Assembly: GCF_000478275.1 (NCBI RefSeq)
Contig: NZ_ASJB01000042.1
Coordinates: 277,397-341,396, forward strand
Direction of reading: 5' to 3'
From: Amycolatopsis orientalis DSM 40040 = KCTC 9412
GTDB taxonomy: Bacteria > Actinomycetota > Actinomycetes > Mycobacteriales > Pseudonocardiaceae
Length of the DNA stretch: 64,000 bases
Below are positions 20,921-30,185 of the stretch, in pieces. Under the pieces are notes generated by a model that ran no database searches, was not told the origin of the DNA, and worked only from the letters and a program-made list of their open reading frames with translations. The stretch's first letter is position 1; each line of letters opens with the position of its first letter. The position numbers and the translations under genes were made by a program.

Positions 20921-22686
20921 TCCTTCGGTGGGCCGGTGTCGTCGTCGGCCAGTGCCTTGTCCGCCACCACTTCCGACGGTGCCATCCGGTCGCGGCGCTG
21001 GAACGGGGTCGTATGCCCCTCGGCGCGCAGCCGGGGGATCATGTGCGGGTAATGGAGTTCGAACGCCGGGCGTTCGGACCGGATCCTCGGCAGGTCGAAG
21101 AAGTTGTGCCGGGGAGGCGGGCAGGTCGTCGCCCATTCCAGGGAATTCCCGTGCCCCCACGGGTCGTCGACCTCGACGATCTCCCCGAACCGGTAACTGC
21201 GGACGACGTTCCAGAGGAACGGCAGCACCGACGCGCCGAGCAGGAACGCGCCGATGGTGGAAATGGTGTGCAGCAGGGTGAAACCGTCGCTGCTCAGGTA
21301 ATCGGCGTAGCGGCGCGGCATTCCCTGGTTGCCGAGCCAGTGCTGGACCAGGAACGTCGTGTGGAAGCCGATGAAGGTGGTCCAGAAATGCAGTTTCGCG
21401 AGCCGTTCGTCGAGCATCCGCCCGGTCATCTTGGGGAACCAGAAGTAGATCCCGGCGAAGGTGGCGAACACGATGGTGCCGAACAGCACGTAGTGGAAGT
21501 GTGCCACCACGAAGTAGGTGTCGTGGATGTGGAAGTCCAGCGGCGGCGCGGCGAGGATGATCCCGGTCAGCCCGCCGAGCAGGAACGTCACCATGAACCC
21601 GATCGACCAGAGCATCGGTGACTCGAAGGTGAGCTGTCCCTTCCACATGGTGCCGATCCAGTTGAAGAACTTGATCCCGGTCGGCACCGCGATGAGGAAG
21701 GTCATGATGGAGAAGAACGGCAACAGCACCGCGCCGGTGGCGAACATGTGGTGCGCCCACACGGCGAACGACAACGCGGTGATCCCGATCGTCGCGAACA
21801 CCATGAGCTTGTAGCCGAACAGCGGTTTCCGGCTGAACACCGGGACGATCTCGGTGATGATGCCGAAATACGGCAGCGCGACGATGTAGACCTCGGGATG
21901 GCCGAAGAACCAGAACAGGTGCTGGAACAGGATCGCCCCGCCGTTGGCCGGATCGAAGACGTGCGCGCCGAGCCGTCTGTCCGCCTCCAGCCCGAACAGC
22001 GCCGCGGTGAGGATCGGGAACACCGCCAGGATCAGGATGGTGGTGAACAGGATGTTCCAGGTGAACAGCGGCAACCGCCACATGGTCATCCCCGGCGCCC
22101 GCAGGCAGAGGATGGTGGTGATCATGTTGACCGCGCCGAGGATCGTCCCGAGCCCGGAGACGATCAGGCCCATGATCGCCAGATCGGCCCCCACCCCCGG
22201 GGTGTGCGCGGCGTTCGACAGCGGCGTGTACATCGTCCAGCCGAAGTCGGGAGCGCCGCTCGGCGTGAGGAACGCGCTGAGCGTCATCAGCCCGCCGAAG
22301 AGGTAGAGCCAGTAGGAGAACGCGTTCAGCCTCGGGAAGGCGACGTCCGGGGAGCCGATCTGCAGCGGCAGGATGTAGTTGGCGAAGGCGAAGAGGTTCG
22401 GGGTCGCGTACAGCAGCAGCATGATGAGGCCGTGCATGGTGAACAGCTGGTTGTACTGCTCCTGCGAAAGGAACTGCAGCCCCGGCCTGCCCAGCTCGCC
22501 GCGCATCAGCAGGGCCATGAATCCGCCGACGAGGAAGAACCCGAACGACGTGCACAGGTAGAGCAGGCCGATCGTCTTGTGGTCGGTGGTGCGCACGACG
22601 TTGAGGAACACGCTGCCCTTGGGGGCGCGAAGTCGTCCGCCGAAGCGCACGGCCTCCGGGCGAGACGAGGTCTTCACCGCGGTCAT
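20917..22686 (-). CDS. ctaD: Cytochrome c oxidase subunit I
   Basis: 589-residue heme-copper oxidase core subunit in the cell membrane, passing electrons to oxygen and pumping protons. Twelve membrane segments are expected. Visible ligand motifs are [11 protein letters not shown] (low-spin heme His), [12 protein letters not shown] (CuB His and the His-Tyr crosslink region), [11 protein letters not shown] (two CuB His) and [12 protein letters not shown] (heme a3 and second low-spin ligands). The ATG at 22686 follows GGGAG. The last 45 residues are a hydrophilic actinobacterial tail ([16 protein letters not shown]). Subunits II and III are not adjacent, as is usual for actinobacterial ctaD. It is followed by the overlapping bifunctional nuclease gene. 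Confidence 0.97.
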   Translation of the reverse strand: MTAVKTSSRPEAVRFGGRLRAPKGSVFLNVVRTTDHKTIGLLYLCTSFGFFLVGGFMALLMRGELGRPGLQFLSQEQYNQLFTMHGLIMLLLYATPNLFAFANYILPLQIGSPDVAFPRLNAFSYWLYLFGGLMTLSAFLTPSGAPDFGWTMYTPLSNAAHTPGVGADLAIMGLIVSGLGTILGAVNMITTILCLRAPGMTMWRLPLFTWNILFTTILILAVFPILTAALFGLEADRRLGAHVFDPANGGAILFQHLFWFFGHPEVYIVALPYFGIITEIVPVFSRKPLFGYKLMVFATIGITALSFAVWAHHMFATGAVLLPFFSIMTFLIAVPTGIKFFNWIGTMWKGQLTFESPMLWSIGFMVTFLLGGLTGIILAAPPLDFHIHDTYFVVAHFHYVLFGTIVFATFAGIYFWFPKMTGRMLDERLAKLHFWTTFIGFHTTFLVQHWLGNQGMPRRYADYLSSDGFTLLHTISTIGAFLLGASVLPFLWNVVRSYRFGEIVEVDDPWGHGNSLEWATTCPPPRHNFFDLPRIRSERPAFELHYPHMIPRLRAEGHTTPFQRRDRMAPSEVVADKALADDDTGPPKE

Positions 22687-22793
22687 GGGCGACTCCCAGC
22701 ACGAGGACACACCTTCAGAAAGCTGGTACCCCTCCAGGAGAGCCCCTACACCCCGGCTTTTCAAGAGCCGGCGGACGATTCGTCCGTTCGCCG

Positions 22794-23702
22794 TCAGCCG
22801 CGCGGATTCCGGGAGCGGACCGCGAGGGCCAGCAGCGCGGCGGCCGGTCCGGCGAGCCGCCGCCCGGCGGGCCACACCGCGCGCAGTTCCCGCCCGAAGT
22901 CGACACCCTCGACGGCGACCGCGACGAGCCTGCGGTCGGCGACGTCGCGGGCGACGTCGAGTTCGCTGATCACCGCCGGACCGGCGCCCGCGATCACGGC
23001 GTTGCGGACGGCGGACGCGGAACCCAGTTCCAGCAACGGTTTCGCCGGACCCACCCCGGCCTTGCGCAAGGCGGTGTCCACGGTTTCCCTGGTCCCGGAA
23101 CCGGGTTCGCGGACCACCAGCGGCGTGACCGCCAGTTCGGCCGCGGTCAGCGCGCGGCGCCTGCGCGCCCACGGATGGCTTCCGGCCACGACGAGGACCA
23201 GGCGATCGGTGGCCACCCGCTTCGACGAGAGGCCGGGCAGCGCGCCAGGCGACTCGACGAACCCGAGGTCGACCTTGCCCTCCCTGGCCAATTCGGCCGC
23301 TTGATCGGAGTTCGTCACCTCCAGTCCGAGGTACAGCCCCGGGTTCCCGCGTTTGAGTTCGCCGATCCAGCCCGGGACCAGATGTTCGGCCAGCGTCATG
23401 CTCGCGGCGACGCGGAGTTCCGCCTCGTGCTGGGTGCGCAGCGCTTCGGCGCCGTCGAGGAGACCGTCGAGTTCGGACAGCACGCGGTGCGCCCAGCCCG
23501 CGATGACCCGGCCGTCGGGGGTGAGCGCGGACCCCCGCCGCGTGCGGTCGACCAGCACCAGCCCGAGCCGTCGCTCGATTGTGGACAGTCGTTTGCTCGC
23601 CGACGGCTGCGCGATCCCGAGCCTGGCCGCGGCCTGCCCGATGCTGCCGAGTTCGTCCACGAGCACCAGCAGGCGCAGGGAGTCCAGATCGGGTGCGGTC
23701 AT
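22794..23702 (-). CDS. LysR-family regulator (CysB/CysL-like)
   Basis: 302 residues. The N-terminal winged helix is clear ([20 protein letters not shown], then [20 protein letters not shown]), followed by the periplasmic-binding-fold effector domain ([40 protein letters not shown]). The divergent neighbour is a YeiH-type transporter, the same arrangement as CysL/YeiE regulators next to YeiH, so it probably activates that gene. A palindromic T-N11-A operator overlaps its own start codon, which predicts autorepression. No Shine-Dalgarno is visible before the ATG, so its mRNA may be leaderless. Confidence 0.9.
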   Translation of the reverse strand: MTAPDLDSLRLLVLVDELGSIGQAAARLGIAQPSASKRLSTIERRLGLVLVDRTRRGSALTPDGRVIAGWAHRVLSELDGLLDGAEALRTQHEAELRVAASMTLAEHLVPGWIGELKRGNPGLYLGLEVTNSDQAAELAREGKVDLGFVESPGALPGLSSKRVATDRLVLVVAGSHPWARRRRALTAAELAVTPLVVREPGSGTRETVDTALRKAGVGPAKPLLELGSASAVRNAVIAGAGPAVISELDVARDVADRRLVAVAVEGVDFGRELRAVWPAGRRLAGPAAALLALAVRSRNPRG

Positions 23703-23718
23703 AGCCCAAGTCTATGAC
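23698..23718. promoter_or_regulatory. LysR-type operator
   Basis: Perfect dyad GTCATAG-N7-CTATGAC (spacer CCCAAGT) containing the T-N11-A signature of LysR regulators. It covers the start codon of the LysR gene and lies 55 bp before the chosen start of the divergent YeiH gene. This fits a single site used for both autorepression and activation. Confidence 0.7.
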
Positions 23719-23773
23719 CTACCCCCAGTATTCACCGCTACCGAGGCCGCCTCTTCGGGACGAGGCTCGAACC

Positions 23774-24766
23774 ATGAGCACCACGCACGCGAGACCGACG
23801 AGGCCCTACCTGACCGCCCTGGCCATCACCGGCGCCGGAGTGGCCGCCGCCTACCTGGTCGGCACCGCGGTCCCGGTCGTCAGCGCGCTCACCATCGCCG
23901 TCGTGCTCGGCATCCTCGCCGGCTCCCTGCCCGCGTTGTCGGACGAGACCCGGAAGGCGATCTCCGGCGTCACCAAGAAACTGCTCCGCGCCGGTGTCGT
24001 GCTGCTCGGTCTGCAACTCTCACTCCCCTCGGTGCTGGCGCTCGGCCCCGGCACCCTGCTCGCCGTCGTGCTCACGGTGGGCATCACGTTCCTCGGCACG
24101 ATCGGCCTCGGCAGGCTCCTCGGCGTGCCGCGCGGACTGGCGATGCTGGTCGCGACCGGCTTCTCGATCTGTGGCGCGTCGGCGATCGCCGCGATGGAAG
24201 GCGTCGTCGAACGGGAGGACTCCGACGTCGCGACCGCGGTCGCGCTGGTCACCTTCTACGGCGGGCTCGCCATCGCGGCCGTCCCGCTGCTCGGCGGCTG
24301 GCTGCGCCTCGACGCGGTCCGGATCGGCGAATGGGCCGGGCTCAGCGTGCACGAGGTCGCGCAGGTCGTCGCCGCGGCCACCCCCGCGGGCGGCGCCGCC
24401 ATCGCGGTCGCCATCGTGATCAAGCTCAGCCGGGTGGTCCTGCTGGCCCCGATGGTCGCCGCGGTCGGCGTGCACGAACGCCACCGCCCGGCCGACGGCG
24501 GCAAGCGCCCGCCGCTGGTTCCGCTGTTCGTCCTCGGTTTCCTCGCGATGGCCGCCCTGCGCAGCACCGGGATCGTGCCGGGCGCCGCGCTCGACGTCGC
24601 CAAGGTCGGCTGCACGCTGCTGCTGGCCGGGGCGCTGTTCGGACTCGGCTGCGCGGTGCGGATCGGCACGCTGGTCCGCACCGGGGGCCGTGCCCTGCTG
24701 CTCGGCCTGCTCTCGACCCTGCTGGTCGGGACCACCGCGCTGGTCACGCTGGCCGTACTCGGCTGA
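23774..24766 (+). CDS. YeiH family putative sulfate exporter
   Basis: 330 residues with about ten membrane segments (YLTALAITGAGVAAAYLVG, VVSALTIAVVLGILAG, and GPGTLLAVVLTVGITFLGTI among them). The family signature TGFSICGASAIAAMEGVV and the later HEVAQVVAAATPAGGAAIAV are clear UPF0324/YeiH features. Substrate assignment in this family is weak; sulfate or sulfite-like anions are suggested by links to sulfur regulators. The ATG at 23774 avoids a 20-residue extension that would include the operator region. The 3' end overlaps the convergent MFS gene by 23 bp. Confidence 0.88.
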   Translation: MSTTHARPTRPYLTALAITGAGVAAAYLVGTAVPVVSALTIAVVLGILAGSLPALSDETRKAISGVTKKLLRAGVVLLGLQLSLPSVLALGPGTLLAVVLTVGITFLGTIGLGRLLGVPRGLAMLVATGFSICGASAIAAMEGVVEREDSDVATAVALVTFYGGLAIAAVPLLGGWLRLDAVRIGEWAGLSVHEVAQVVAAATPAGGAAIAVAIVIKLSRVVLLAPMVAAVGVHERHRPADGGKRPPLVPLFVLGFLAMAALRSTGIVPGAALDVAKVGCTLLLAGALFGLGCAVRIGTLVRTGGRALLLGLLSTLLVGTTALVTLAVLG

Positions 24767-25919
24767 GCACGGCCACCGCGAGCAGGGCCACCGCGCCGCC
24801 GGTGAACATCACCGCCGGGACGGACACGGCGTCGACGACGAAGCCACCCAGCAGCGCGCCCGCCGAGAGGGTCGCCTGGAACGACGAGGTGAACAGCACC
24901 GACGCCGCCTCGGGATAGCGCGGTGCCGCCTTCGCGAACCACGTTCCCGAACAGACCGGGACGGCGCCATAGGCGAAACCCCAGATCACCAGCAGCACGA
25001 GCGCGCCCGCCCGCGTGTCGCCGGCGAACGGCAACGCGCAGGTCGCGACCCCGATCAGCCCCGCGGCGGCGAGGAAGGTCAGGCGGAGGTCGCGGGCGAT
25101 CGCCGCACCCGCGGCGAAGTTGCCCGCGATCCCGGCGGTGCCGTAGACGAGCAGGAAGACGGTGATCAGCTCCGGGCTCACCTGCGTCACTTGGCGCAGG
25201 AGCGGCGTGACGTAGGTGTAGGTCCCGAAATGGGCGAGCACGACCAGCACCGTGACGAGCAGGCCGAGTCTGGTGGCCCGCCCGCGCGTCATCTCGCGCA
25301 GGACGTCGAGCCGGGTGCCGCCCGCCGACGGCAGTGGCGGCAGCGACAGGGCCAGCGCGGCGAGCACGCCGAGCGTGAAGACACCCATCACGGCGAAGGC
25401 CGCTCGCCAGCCGAGCAGTTCGCCGACGAACGTTCCCGCGGGCACACCGAGCACGGAGCCCAGCGGCACGGCGGAGAAGATCACCGCGGTCGCCGTCCCC
25501 GCCCGCGCGGGGCCGACGAGCCGCGTGGCGAGCCCGGAGCCGATCGCCCAGAACGCGCCGATCACCAGTCCGACCAGGATCCGCGAGACGAGCACCGCCC
25601 AGTAGGCCTGCGCTGTCGCCGCGAGGACGTCGGCCAGCGCCAGCACCACCATCAGGCCGCACAGCAGGACGCGGCGGTCGAGCCGTCCGGCGGCGACGGT
25701 GACCGCCGGGGCGGCGAGCGCGGCGACGAAGCCGGGCAGTGTCATGGTCAGGCCCGCCGTCCCCGCTGTGATCCGGAAGTCCTCTCCGATCGGGGTCAGG
25801 AGGCCGATCGGCAGGATCTCCGTGGTGACGAGGGAGAAGATCCCCAGCGTCACCGCGAGGACGGCGAGCCATCCCTTCACCGGTGTCCGCGCGGAGGTGT
25901 CGAGGGTCGAAGCGGTCAT
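24744..25919 (-). CDS. MFS transporter (AraJ/Cmx-type efflux)
   Basis: 391 residues and twelve predicted membrane segments. The opening GWLAVLAVTLGIFSLVTTEI, followed by LPIGLLTPIGEDFRITAGTA, is typical of the drug/arabinose-like efflux branch (AraJ, Cmx, NepI, PbuE), and VLVSRILVGLVIGAFWAIGS covers segment 4. The probable role is export of a small hydrophobic compound or nucleoside. The start ATG at 25919 is clear. It converges with and overlaps YeiH by 23 bp. No regulator is adjacent on its 5' side. Confidence 0.85.
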   Translation of the reverse strand: MTASTLDTSARTPVKGWLAVLAVTLGIFSLVTTEILPIGLLTPIGEDFRITAGTAGLTMTLPGFVAALAAPAVTVAAGRLDRRVLLCGLMVVLALADVLAATAQAYWAVLVSRILVGLVIGAFWAIGSGLATRLVGPARAGTATAVIFSAVPLGSVLGVPAGTFVGELLGWRAAFAVMGVFTLGVLAALALSLPPLPSAGGTRLDVLREMTRGRATRLGLLVTVLVVLAHFGTYTYVTPLLRQVTQVSPELITVFLLVYGTAGIAGNFAAGAAIARDLRLTFLAAAGLIGVATCALPFAGDTRAGALVLLVIWGFAYGAVPVCSGTWFAKAAPRYPEAASVLFTSSFQATLSAGALLGGFVVDAVSVPAVMFTGGAVALLAVAVLSRVRPA

Positions 25920-25975
25920 GCGCTCCAGCCCATCACCGCGCGGGCACCGTGGTCTGGCGGATTCGCGACGTGGAT

Positions 25976-26872
25976 CTAGCTCCGGGAGCGTTGGGTCACC
26001 ACGATGCAGGCGACGACGATCAGCGCCGTCACCGGCGCGGCGGCCGGGAGGTGCTCACCGAGCAGCAGGACCGCCCAGACCAGCGTCAGCAGCGGCTGGG
26101 CGAGCTGCAACTGGCTGGCCCGCGCGACCCCGATCTCCGCCATTCCCCGGTACCAGGCGAAAAACCCGCCGAACTGGGAAATGAGGGCGACGTACAGCAG
26201 GCCGATGATCCCCTCACCGGTGACGTGCAGCGGCTCGGTCGCGAGCCCGAAGACGGCGAACGCGCCGGTGACCGGCAGTGCCATGACCAGCGCCCAGGCG
26301 ATCACGTGCCAGCCCGCCATTTCCCTGGCCAGCCTGCCGCCCTCGGCGTACCCGAACGCGCACAGCACGAGCGCGCCGAACAGGAACAGGTCCGCTGTGG
26401 ACAGTCCGCCGCCGCTCTGCGCGACGGTGAACACCACGACCGCGCTCGCGCCGACCGCGGCGGCGAGCCAGAACCGGCGGGACGGCCGGTGCCCGGTCAG
26501 CTTCGAGGAGATGACGGCGGTGGCCAGCGGCAGCAGCCCGATCACCACCGCGGAATGCGCCGTCGAGGACGTCTTGAGCGCGAGCGTGGTCAGGATCGGG
26601 AAGGCGAGGACACAGCCGAGGGAGACCACGGCCAGGCCCCGCCATTGGTCGCGCCTCGGCAGCGGGACCCGGAAGACCTTCAGACAGGTGCCGGCGACCA
26701 GGGCGGCCAGGACGCTGCGCAGCCCGGTGGCGGTCCACGCGTCGAAGCCCTTGAGCGCCCACACGGTGGCGGGGAACGTGAACGAGAAGGCGAGGACACC
26801 CAGCGCCGCCAGCGCGGTCCCGGAGCGGACCGCTACTGCCCGGTCCGCGATAGCGCTATCATCCAGTCTCAT
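25976..26872 (-). CDS. EamA/DMT family transporter
   Basis: 298 residues with ten membrane segments in two EamA repeats (SGTALAALGVLAFSFTFPAT at the start of the first; LFLFGALVLCAFGYAEGGRL at the start of the second). It is probably an exporter of amino acids or related metabolites. The ATG chosen (MRLDDSAIADRAVAV) overlaps the ATG of the divergent MocR regulator within the tetramer CATG. A longer start at 26905 would run deep into that gene. A -10-like TACCAT lies 5 bases before this ATG, suggesting leaderless mRNA. MocR regulators often control such neighbouring transporters. Confidence 0.87.
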   Translation of the reverse strand: MRLDDSAIADRAVAVRSGTALAALGVLAFSFTFPATVWALKGFDAWTATGLRSVLAALVAGTCLKVFRVPLPRRDQWRGLAVVSLGCVLAFPILTTLALKTSSTAHSAVVIGLLPLATAVISSKLTGHRPSRRFWLAAAVGASAVVVFTVAQSGGGLSTADLFLFGALVLCAFGYAEGGRLAREMAGWHVIAWALVMALPVTGAFAVFGLATEPLHVTGEGIIGLLYVALISQFGGFFAWYRGMAEIGVARASQLQLAQPLLTLVWAVLLLGEHLPAAAPVTALIVVACIVVTQRSRS

Positions 26873-26883
26873 GTCCGATGGTA
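26849..26883. promoter_or_regulatory. Overlapping divergent start region with palindrome
   Basis: The palindrome GATAGCGCTATC (26849-26860) is followed by TATCAT (26857-26862), a good -10 for the plus strand, 8 bases before the MocR ATG at 26871. On the minus strand TACCAT (complement of 26878-26883) lies 5 bases before the EamA ATG at 26872. The two start codons share the tetramer CATG. Both transcripts would be leaderless, and the two promoters lie inside each other's coding starts. The palindrome is a candidate MocR operator. Confidence 0.6.
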
Positions 26884-28295
26884 GCAGCGTCACCAGCCTG
26901 GTCACACAGCTGCGGGCTGACCTCGACCGCTATCCGGTCGACGGAAAGCTCCCGTCGAGCCGGGAACTCGTACGGCAGCTGAAGGTGAGCCCCGTGACGG
27001 TGTCGCGCGCCATCGCCGCACTCGCCGCGGAAGGCCTGGTGATCACCCGCCCCGGCGCCGGGGTCTTCCGCGCGCCGCCGCCGCGCGAGTCGTCGGTGAC
27101 CGGCGACGTCTCCTGGCAGGAGGTGTCGCTGAGTTCGCAGTCCGGTATCCGCGCGATCGACGCGACCGGCGTGCTCGCCGCGCTGAGCGACCCGCCCTCG
27201 GGGGTCATCGACCTCAACGGCGGCTACACGCATCCCAGCCTGCAACCGGAACGGGACCTCGCGGCCGCGTCGGCCAGGGCCGGACGCCGTCCCGGTGCCT
27301 GGACCCGGCCGCCGATCTGCGGCCTGCCCGAACTGCGGGCCTGGTTCGCCAGGGACATCGGCAGCCCGGTGAACGTCGAGAACGTGCTGGTCACCGCGGG
27401 CGGGCAGAGCGCGCTGACCACGGCGTTGCGCGCGCTCGGCGCCCCCGGCGCGCCGGTGCTGGTCGAATCCCCGACGTACCCGGGGATGCTGGCCATCGCG
27501 CGGGCGTCGGGGTTGCGGCCGGTCCCCGTGCCGATCGACCGCGACGGCGTCCGGCCCGAACTGCTCGCGGACGCCTTCCGCGACACCGGTGCCCGGTTGT
27601 TCGTCTGCCAGCCCGCGTTCCAGAACCCGACGGGCGCGGTCCTCTGCGCCGAACGGCGGGCCGAGGTCCTGCGGATCGCCCGTGAGGCGGGCGCTTTCGT
27701 CATCGAGGACGATTTCGCGCGGCTGATGGCCCATCCCGGCAGCCCGCCGCCCCCGCCGCCGCTCGTGGCCGACGACCCCGACGGCGTCGTCGTGCACATC
27801 CGGTCGCTCACGAAACCGGCGTCACCGAGCCTGCGGATCAGCGCGCTGGCCGCCCGCGGGCCCGCCTTGGAACGCCTGCGCGGACTGCACGCCGTCGAGA
27901 GCTTCTTCGTGCCCCGTCCACTCCAGGAAACCGCGCTGGAGCTGGTGAGTTCTCCCGCCTGGGCCCGTCATCTGCGGACCCTCACCGCCTCGCTGCGCGA
28001 ACGTCGCGACGTCGCCGTCTCGGCACTGCGGGAATTCCTGCCTTCCTGGAGCGCCGTCCCGGTTCCGACCGGGGGCTATCACCTGTGGCAGCCGCTCCCC
28101 GGATCCGCCGACGAAATGACGTTGACCAGCGCCGCTTTCCGCGCCGGAGTAGCGGTCACCCCCGGCAGGTTCTACTTCGCGGCCGAGGCGCCGGGGCCCT
28201 ATCTGCGCCTGAGCTACGTCAGTGCCGCGACCGGCGCACAGGTGCGGGACGGGATCCGGCGCCTCTCCCAGGCGTATCACGAGCTCCCCGGTTAA
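26871..28295 (+). CDS. MocR-type regulator (GntR HTH + aminotransferase fold)
   Basis: 474 residues. Residues 1-75 form a GntR winged helix (PSSRELVRQLKVSPVTVSRA, IAALAAEGLVITRPGAGVF). Residues 100-470 are a fold-type-I aminotransferase domain that binds pyridoxal phosphate: VLVTAGGQSALTTALRALGA, FVCQPAFQNPTGAVL and the lysine in IRSLTKPASPSLRISALA that should form the internal aldimine. Such proteins sense PLP or an amino compound. It is divergent from an EamA transporter, its likely target, with overlapping start codons. The start ATG is the only good one before the HTH. Confidence 0.92.
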   Translation: MSDGSSVTSLVTQLRADLDRYPVDGKLPSSRELVRQLKVSPVTVSRAIAALAAEGLVITRPGAGVFRAPPPRESSVTGDVSWQEVSLSSQSGIRAIDATGVLAALSDPPSGVIDLNGGYTHPSLQPERDLAAASARAGRRPGAWTRPPICGLPELRAWFARDIGSPVNVENVLVTAGGQSALTTALRALGAPGAPVLVESPTYPGMLAIARASGLRPVPVPIDRDGVRPELLADAFRDTGARLFVCQPAFQNPTGAVLCAERRAEVLRIAREAGAFVIEDDFARLMAHPGSPPPPPPLVADDPDGVVVHIRSLTKPASPSLRISALAARGPALERLRGLHAVESFFVPRPLQETALELVSSPAWARHLRTLTASLRERRDVAVSALREFLPSWSAVPVPTGGYHLWQPLPGSADEMTLTSAAFRAGVAVTPGRFYFAAEAPGPYLRLSYVSAATGAQVRDGIRRLSQAYHELPG

Positions 28296-28345
28296 CGCCG
28301 GACGGCGCCTGCTCGTACCATCGCGCACGGAGGCGACGAGAAGGC

Positions 28346-29044
28346 ATGACACAGCCGGCGGCGGAGCCGCACGATTCACCGGGCAGGCTCTGGGAGCTGC
28401 TCGACGACGTCCAGCGCAAGGCGCTGCGCGCCGCGGCCGAGCTGCGCCGGTACCCAGCCGGGACGGTGATCATCCGCGAGGGCGACCGCTCGGACTGGGT
28501 GCTGATCCTGATGACCGGGCGGGTCAAGATCACGTCGGTGTCCACCGGCGGTTACGACGCCGTGCTGGCCGTCCGCGACCCTGGCGACATCATCGGCGAG
28601 ATGGCCTCGATGGACGGCAGCCTGCGTTCGGCCACGGCGATCGCCGTCGAACCGGTCACCGGGCTGTGGCTGTCCTCGCGGGCGTTCAACTCCGTGCTCC
28701 GCGAACACGCCGGTATCTCCGTGGTCCTGCTCCGGATCATCACCTCCCGGTTGCGCTACGCCAACTCGCGCCGCACCGAATTCGGGGACAGCACCGCCGC
28801 CGAGCGCATCGCCGCGATCCTGGTCGACCTCGCCGAGCGGTACGGCGTCCCCGTACCCGACGGCACGCTGATCGCCTTGCGCATCAGCCAGCGCGATCTC
28901 GCGGGACTCGCGTCCGCGTCACGGGAAGCCGTCGCCAGGACGTTGCGGACCCTGCGCGCCGACGGGCTGCTCAGCACCGGGCGCCAGCGGCTGGTCGTCC
29001 GGAGCCTGCGCGACCTCAGGAAACTCGCGCCCGACGAGCACTGA
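28346..29044 (+). CDS. Crp/Fnr family transcriptional regulator
   Basis: 232 residues. Residues 15-140 are a cyclic-nucleotide-binding beta-roll (GTVIIREGDRSDWVLILMTG, GDIIGEMASMDGSLRSATAI); the residues GEMAS and RSATA sit where CRP binds the phosphate of cAMP. Residues 150-225 contain the winged helix (LRISQRDLAGLASASREAVA, RTLRTLRADGLL). There is no cysteine cluster, so it is not an Fe-S Fnr. The ATG is preceded by GAGAAGG. It follows the MocR gene by 50 bp in the same direction and its 3' end overlaps the convergent membrane protein gene by 29 bp. Its target is not obvious from context. Confidence 0.9.
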   Translation: MTQPAAEPHDSPGRLWELLDDVQRKALRAAAELRRYPAGTVIIREGDRSDWVLILMTGRVKITSVSTGGYDAVLAVRDPGDIIGEMASMDGSLRSATAIAVEPVTGLWLSSRAFNSVLREHAGISVVLLRIITSRLRYANSRRTEFGDSTAAERIAAILVDLAERYGVPVPDGTLIALRISQRDLAGLASASREAVARTLRTLRADGLLSTGRQRLVVRSLRDLRKLAPDEH

Positions 29045-29576
29045 GCCGCCACGGCAGGCCGAAATGCCGTTCCACCCGCGCCCCGGTGGCCGAGAGCAGC
29101 TTCCGCACGCGCGGCTCGTTCTCCGGATCGAAGTCCGGCGTGGTCTCGATCAGGCCGCCGAGTTCGCGGACGAGCCGGGCCGCGGCCGTCCTCGGCACCA
29201 GCAGGACCCGCACCGGCGCGAGACTGCGCACCGCGGGCGGTGGCGCGACGAGGTCGATCCGGGCCCGCATCAGACCGGTCAGCCTCGCCAGCCAGAGGAA
29301 CGCCCCTGTCACCGCCCAGGCCACCAGTTCCGCCAGGAGGACCGGCGACAGGATCAGCGCGAGCCCCGCCACCTGCGTGGCGGCGAACCCCAGCATGAGC
29401 AGGTCTTCGAAGCCCAGGCGTTCCTTCTCGGCGGACCGGCCGCGGTGCCGGGTGAACGACACTTCCCGGTAGCGCTCGCTTTCGGTGACGATGGCGATCG
29501 GGCGGATCCGGCGCAGCCACGGCGCGAACCGGCGCACGATCAGCCACTCGCCGCCGTCGGCATCGGTCACCCGCAT
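29016..29576 (-). CDS. Uncharacterised membrane protein, RRFAPW family, copy 2
   Basis: 186 residues. It starts MRVTDADGGEWLIVRRFAPW, has two hydrophobic segments around residues 60-100 (LLMLGFAATQVAGLALILS, LLAELVAWAVTGAFLWLARL), then a cytosolic domain ending in ATGARVERHFGLPWRLSARR. The upstream gene encodes a protein with the same plan (W-V-RRFAPW start, paired membrane helices, GARVE near the end), so the two are tandem paralogs, probably forming a heteromer. The gap between them is 12 bp. I do not recognise the family; no catalytic motif is visible. Confidence 0.72.
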   Translation of the reverse strand: MRVTDADGGEWLIVRRFAPWLRRIRPIAIVTESERYREVSFTRHRGRSAEKERLGFEDLLMLGFAATQVAGLALILSPVLLAELVAWAVTGAFLWLARLTGLMRARIDLVAPPPAVRSLAPVRVLLVPRTAAARLVRELGGLIETTPDFDPENEPRVRKLLSATGARVERHFGLPWRLSARRARVS

Positions 29577-29588
29577 CGCGTTCCTCCC

Positions 29589-30185
29589 TCATCGGTGACC
29601 GGATCCTGACACAGATCTCCGCCAGAGGAGGGTCCGATGGGATTCCACCCGCGCGCCGAACCGGGTGAGTGCCTCGCGGACGGCGGGCTCGCCGGGATCG
29701 AACATGACGCGTTCCCGGAGCAGGGCGCACAGCTCGATCGTCAAGGGCTTCGCCAGGTCGTCGTGCACCCTGAGGATCGTCAGCGAGACCAGCCCGCTCT
29801 GATCCTTGTGCCAGCCGGCGACGTCGACCCTGGCCGGCGCGTTCCGGAACCACCGCACCAGCCGCGCGACGGAACCCGCGACGGCCTGGCCCGCCATTTC
29901 CAGCAACAGGAACGGCAGCAGGAAGATCCCCAGCAGCAGGTACACCGGGAACTTCACGAGTGCCTCCAAGGCGACCAGCACCCCCACCGTCCCGACGAGC
30001 ACCTTGTCCACGGGCGTGTCCTCGTGGCCCTCGACGCCGTCGCCGGACTCGAGCTTCCAGTACGCGGTGAGCTCGTAGTGCCGGTAACCGCCGGTGAGTC
30101 CGGCGAAGGGCTGGACCCACCGGCGCCACGGCGCGAACCGGCGATCGACCACCCACCCACGTCCCTCGGGATCGATCACCTTCAT
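29589..30185 (-). CDS. Uncharacterised membrane protein, RRFAPW family, copy 1
   Basis: 198 residues. N-terminal MKVIDPEGRGWVVDRRFAPW, then an acidic loop (ESGDGVEGHEDTPVDKV), two membrane segments (VLVGTVGVLVALEALVKFPV, YLLLGIFLLPFLLLEMAGQA) and a C-terminal domain rich in charged residues (LTRFGARVESHRTLLWRRSV). It is the first gene of a two-gene unit with its paralog downstream. The conserved RRFAPW box lies before the membrane helices, so presumably in the cytosol. Its neighbours, a sialidase gene (divergent) and a Crp regulator (convergent), give no firm hint. Function unknown. Confidence 0.72.
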   Translation of the reverse strand: MKVIDPEGRGWVVDRRFAPWRRWVQPFAGLTGGYRHYELTAYWKLESGDGVEGHEDTPVDKVLVGTVGVLVALEALVKFPVYLLLGIFLLPFLLLEMAGQAVAGSVARLVRWFRNAPARVDVAGWHKDQSGLVSLTILRVHDDLAKPLTIELCALLRERVMFDPGEPAVREALTRFGARVESHRTLLWRRSVSGSGHR

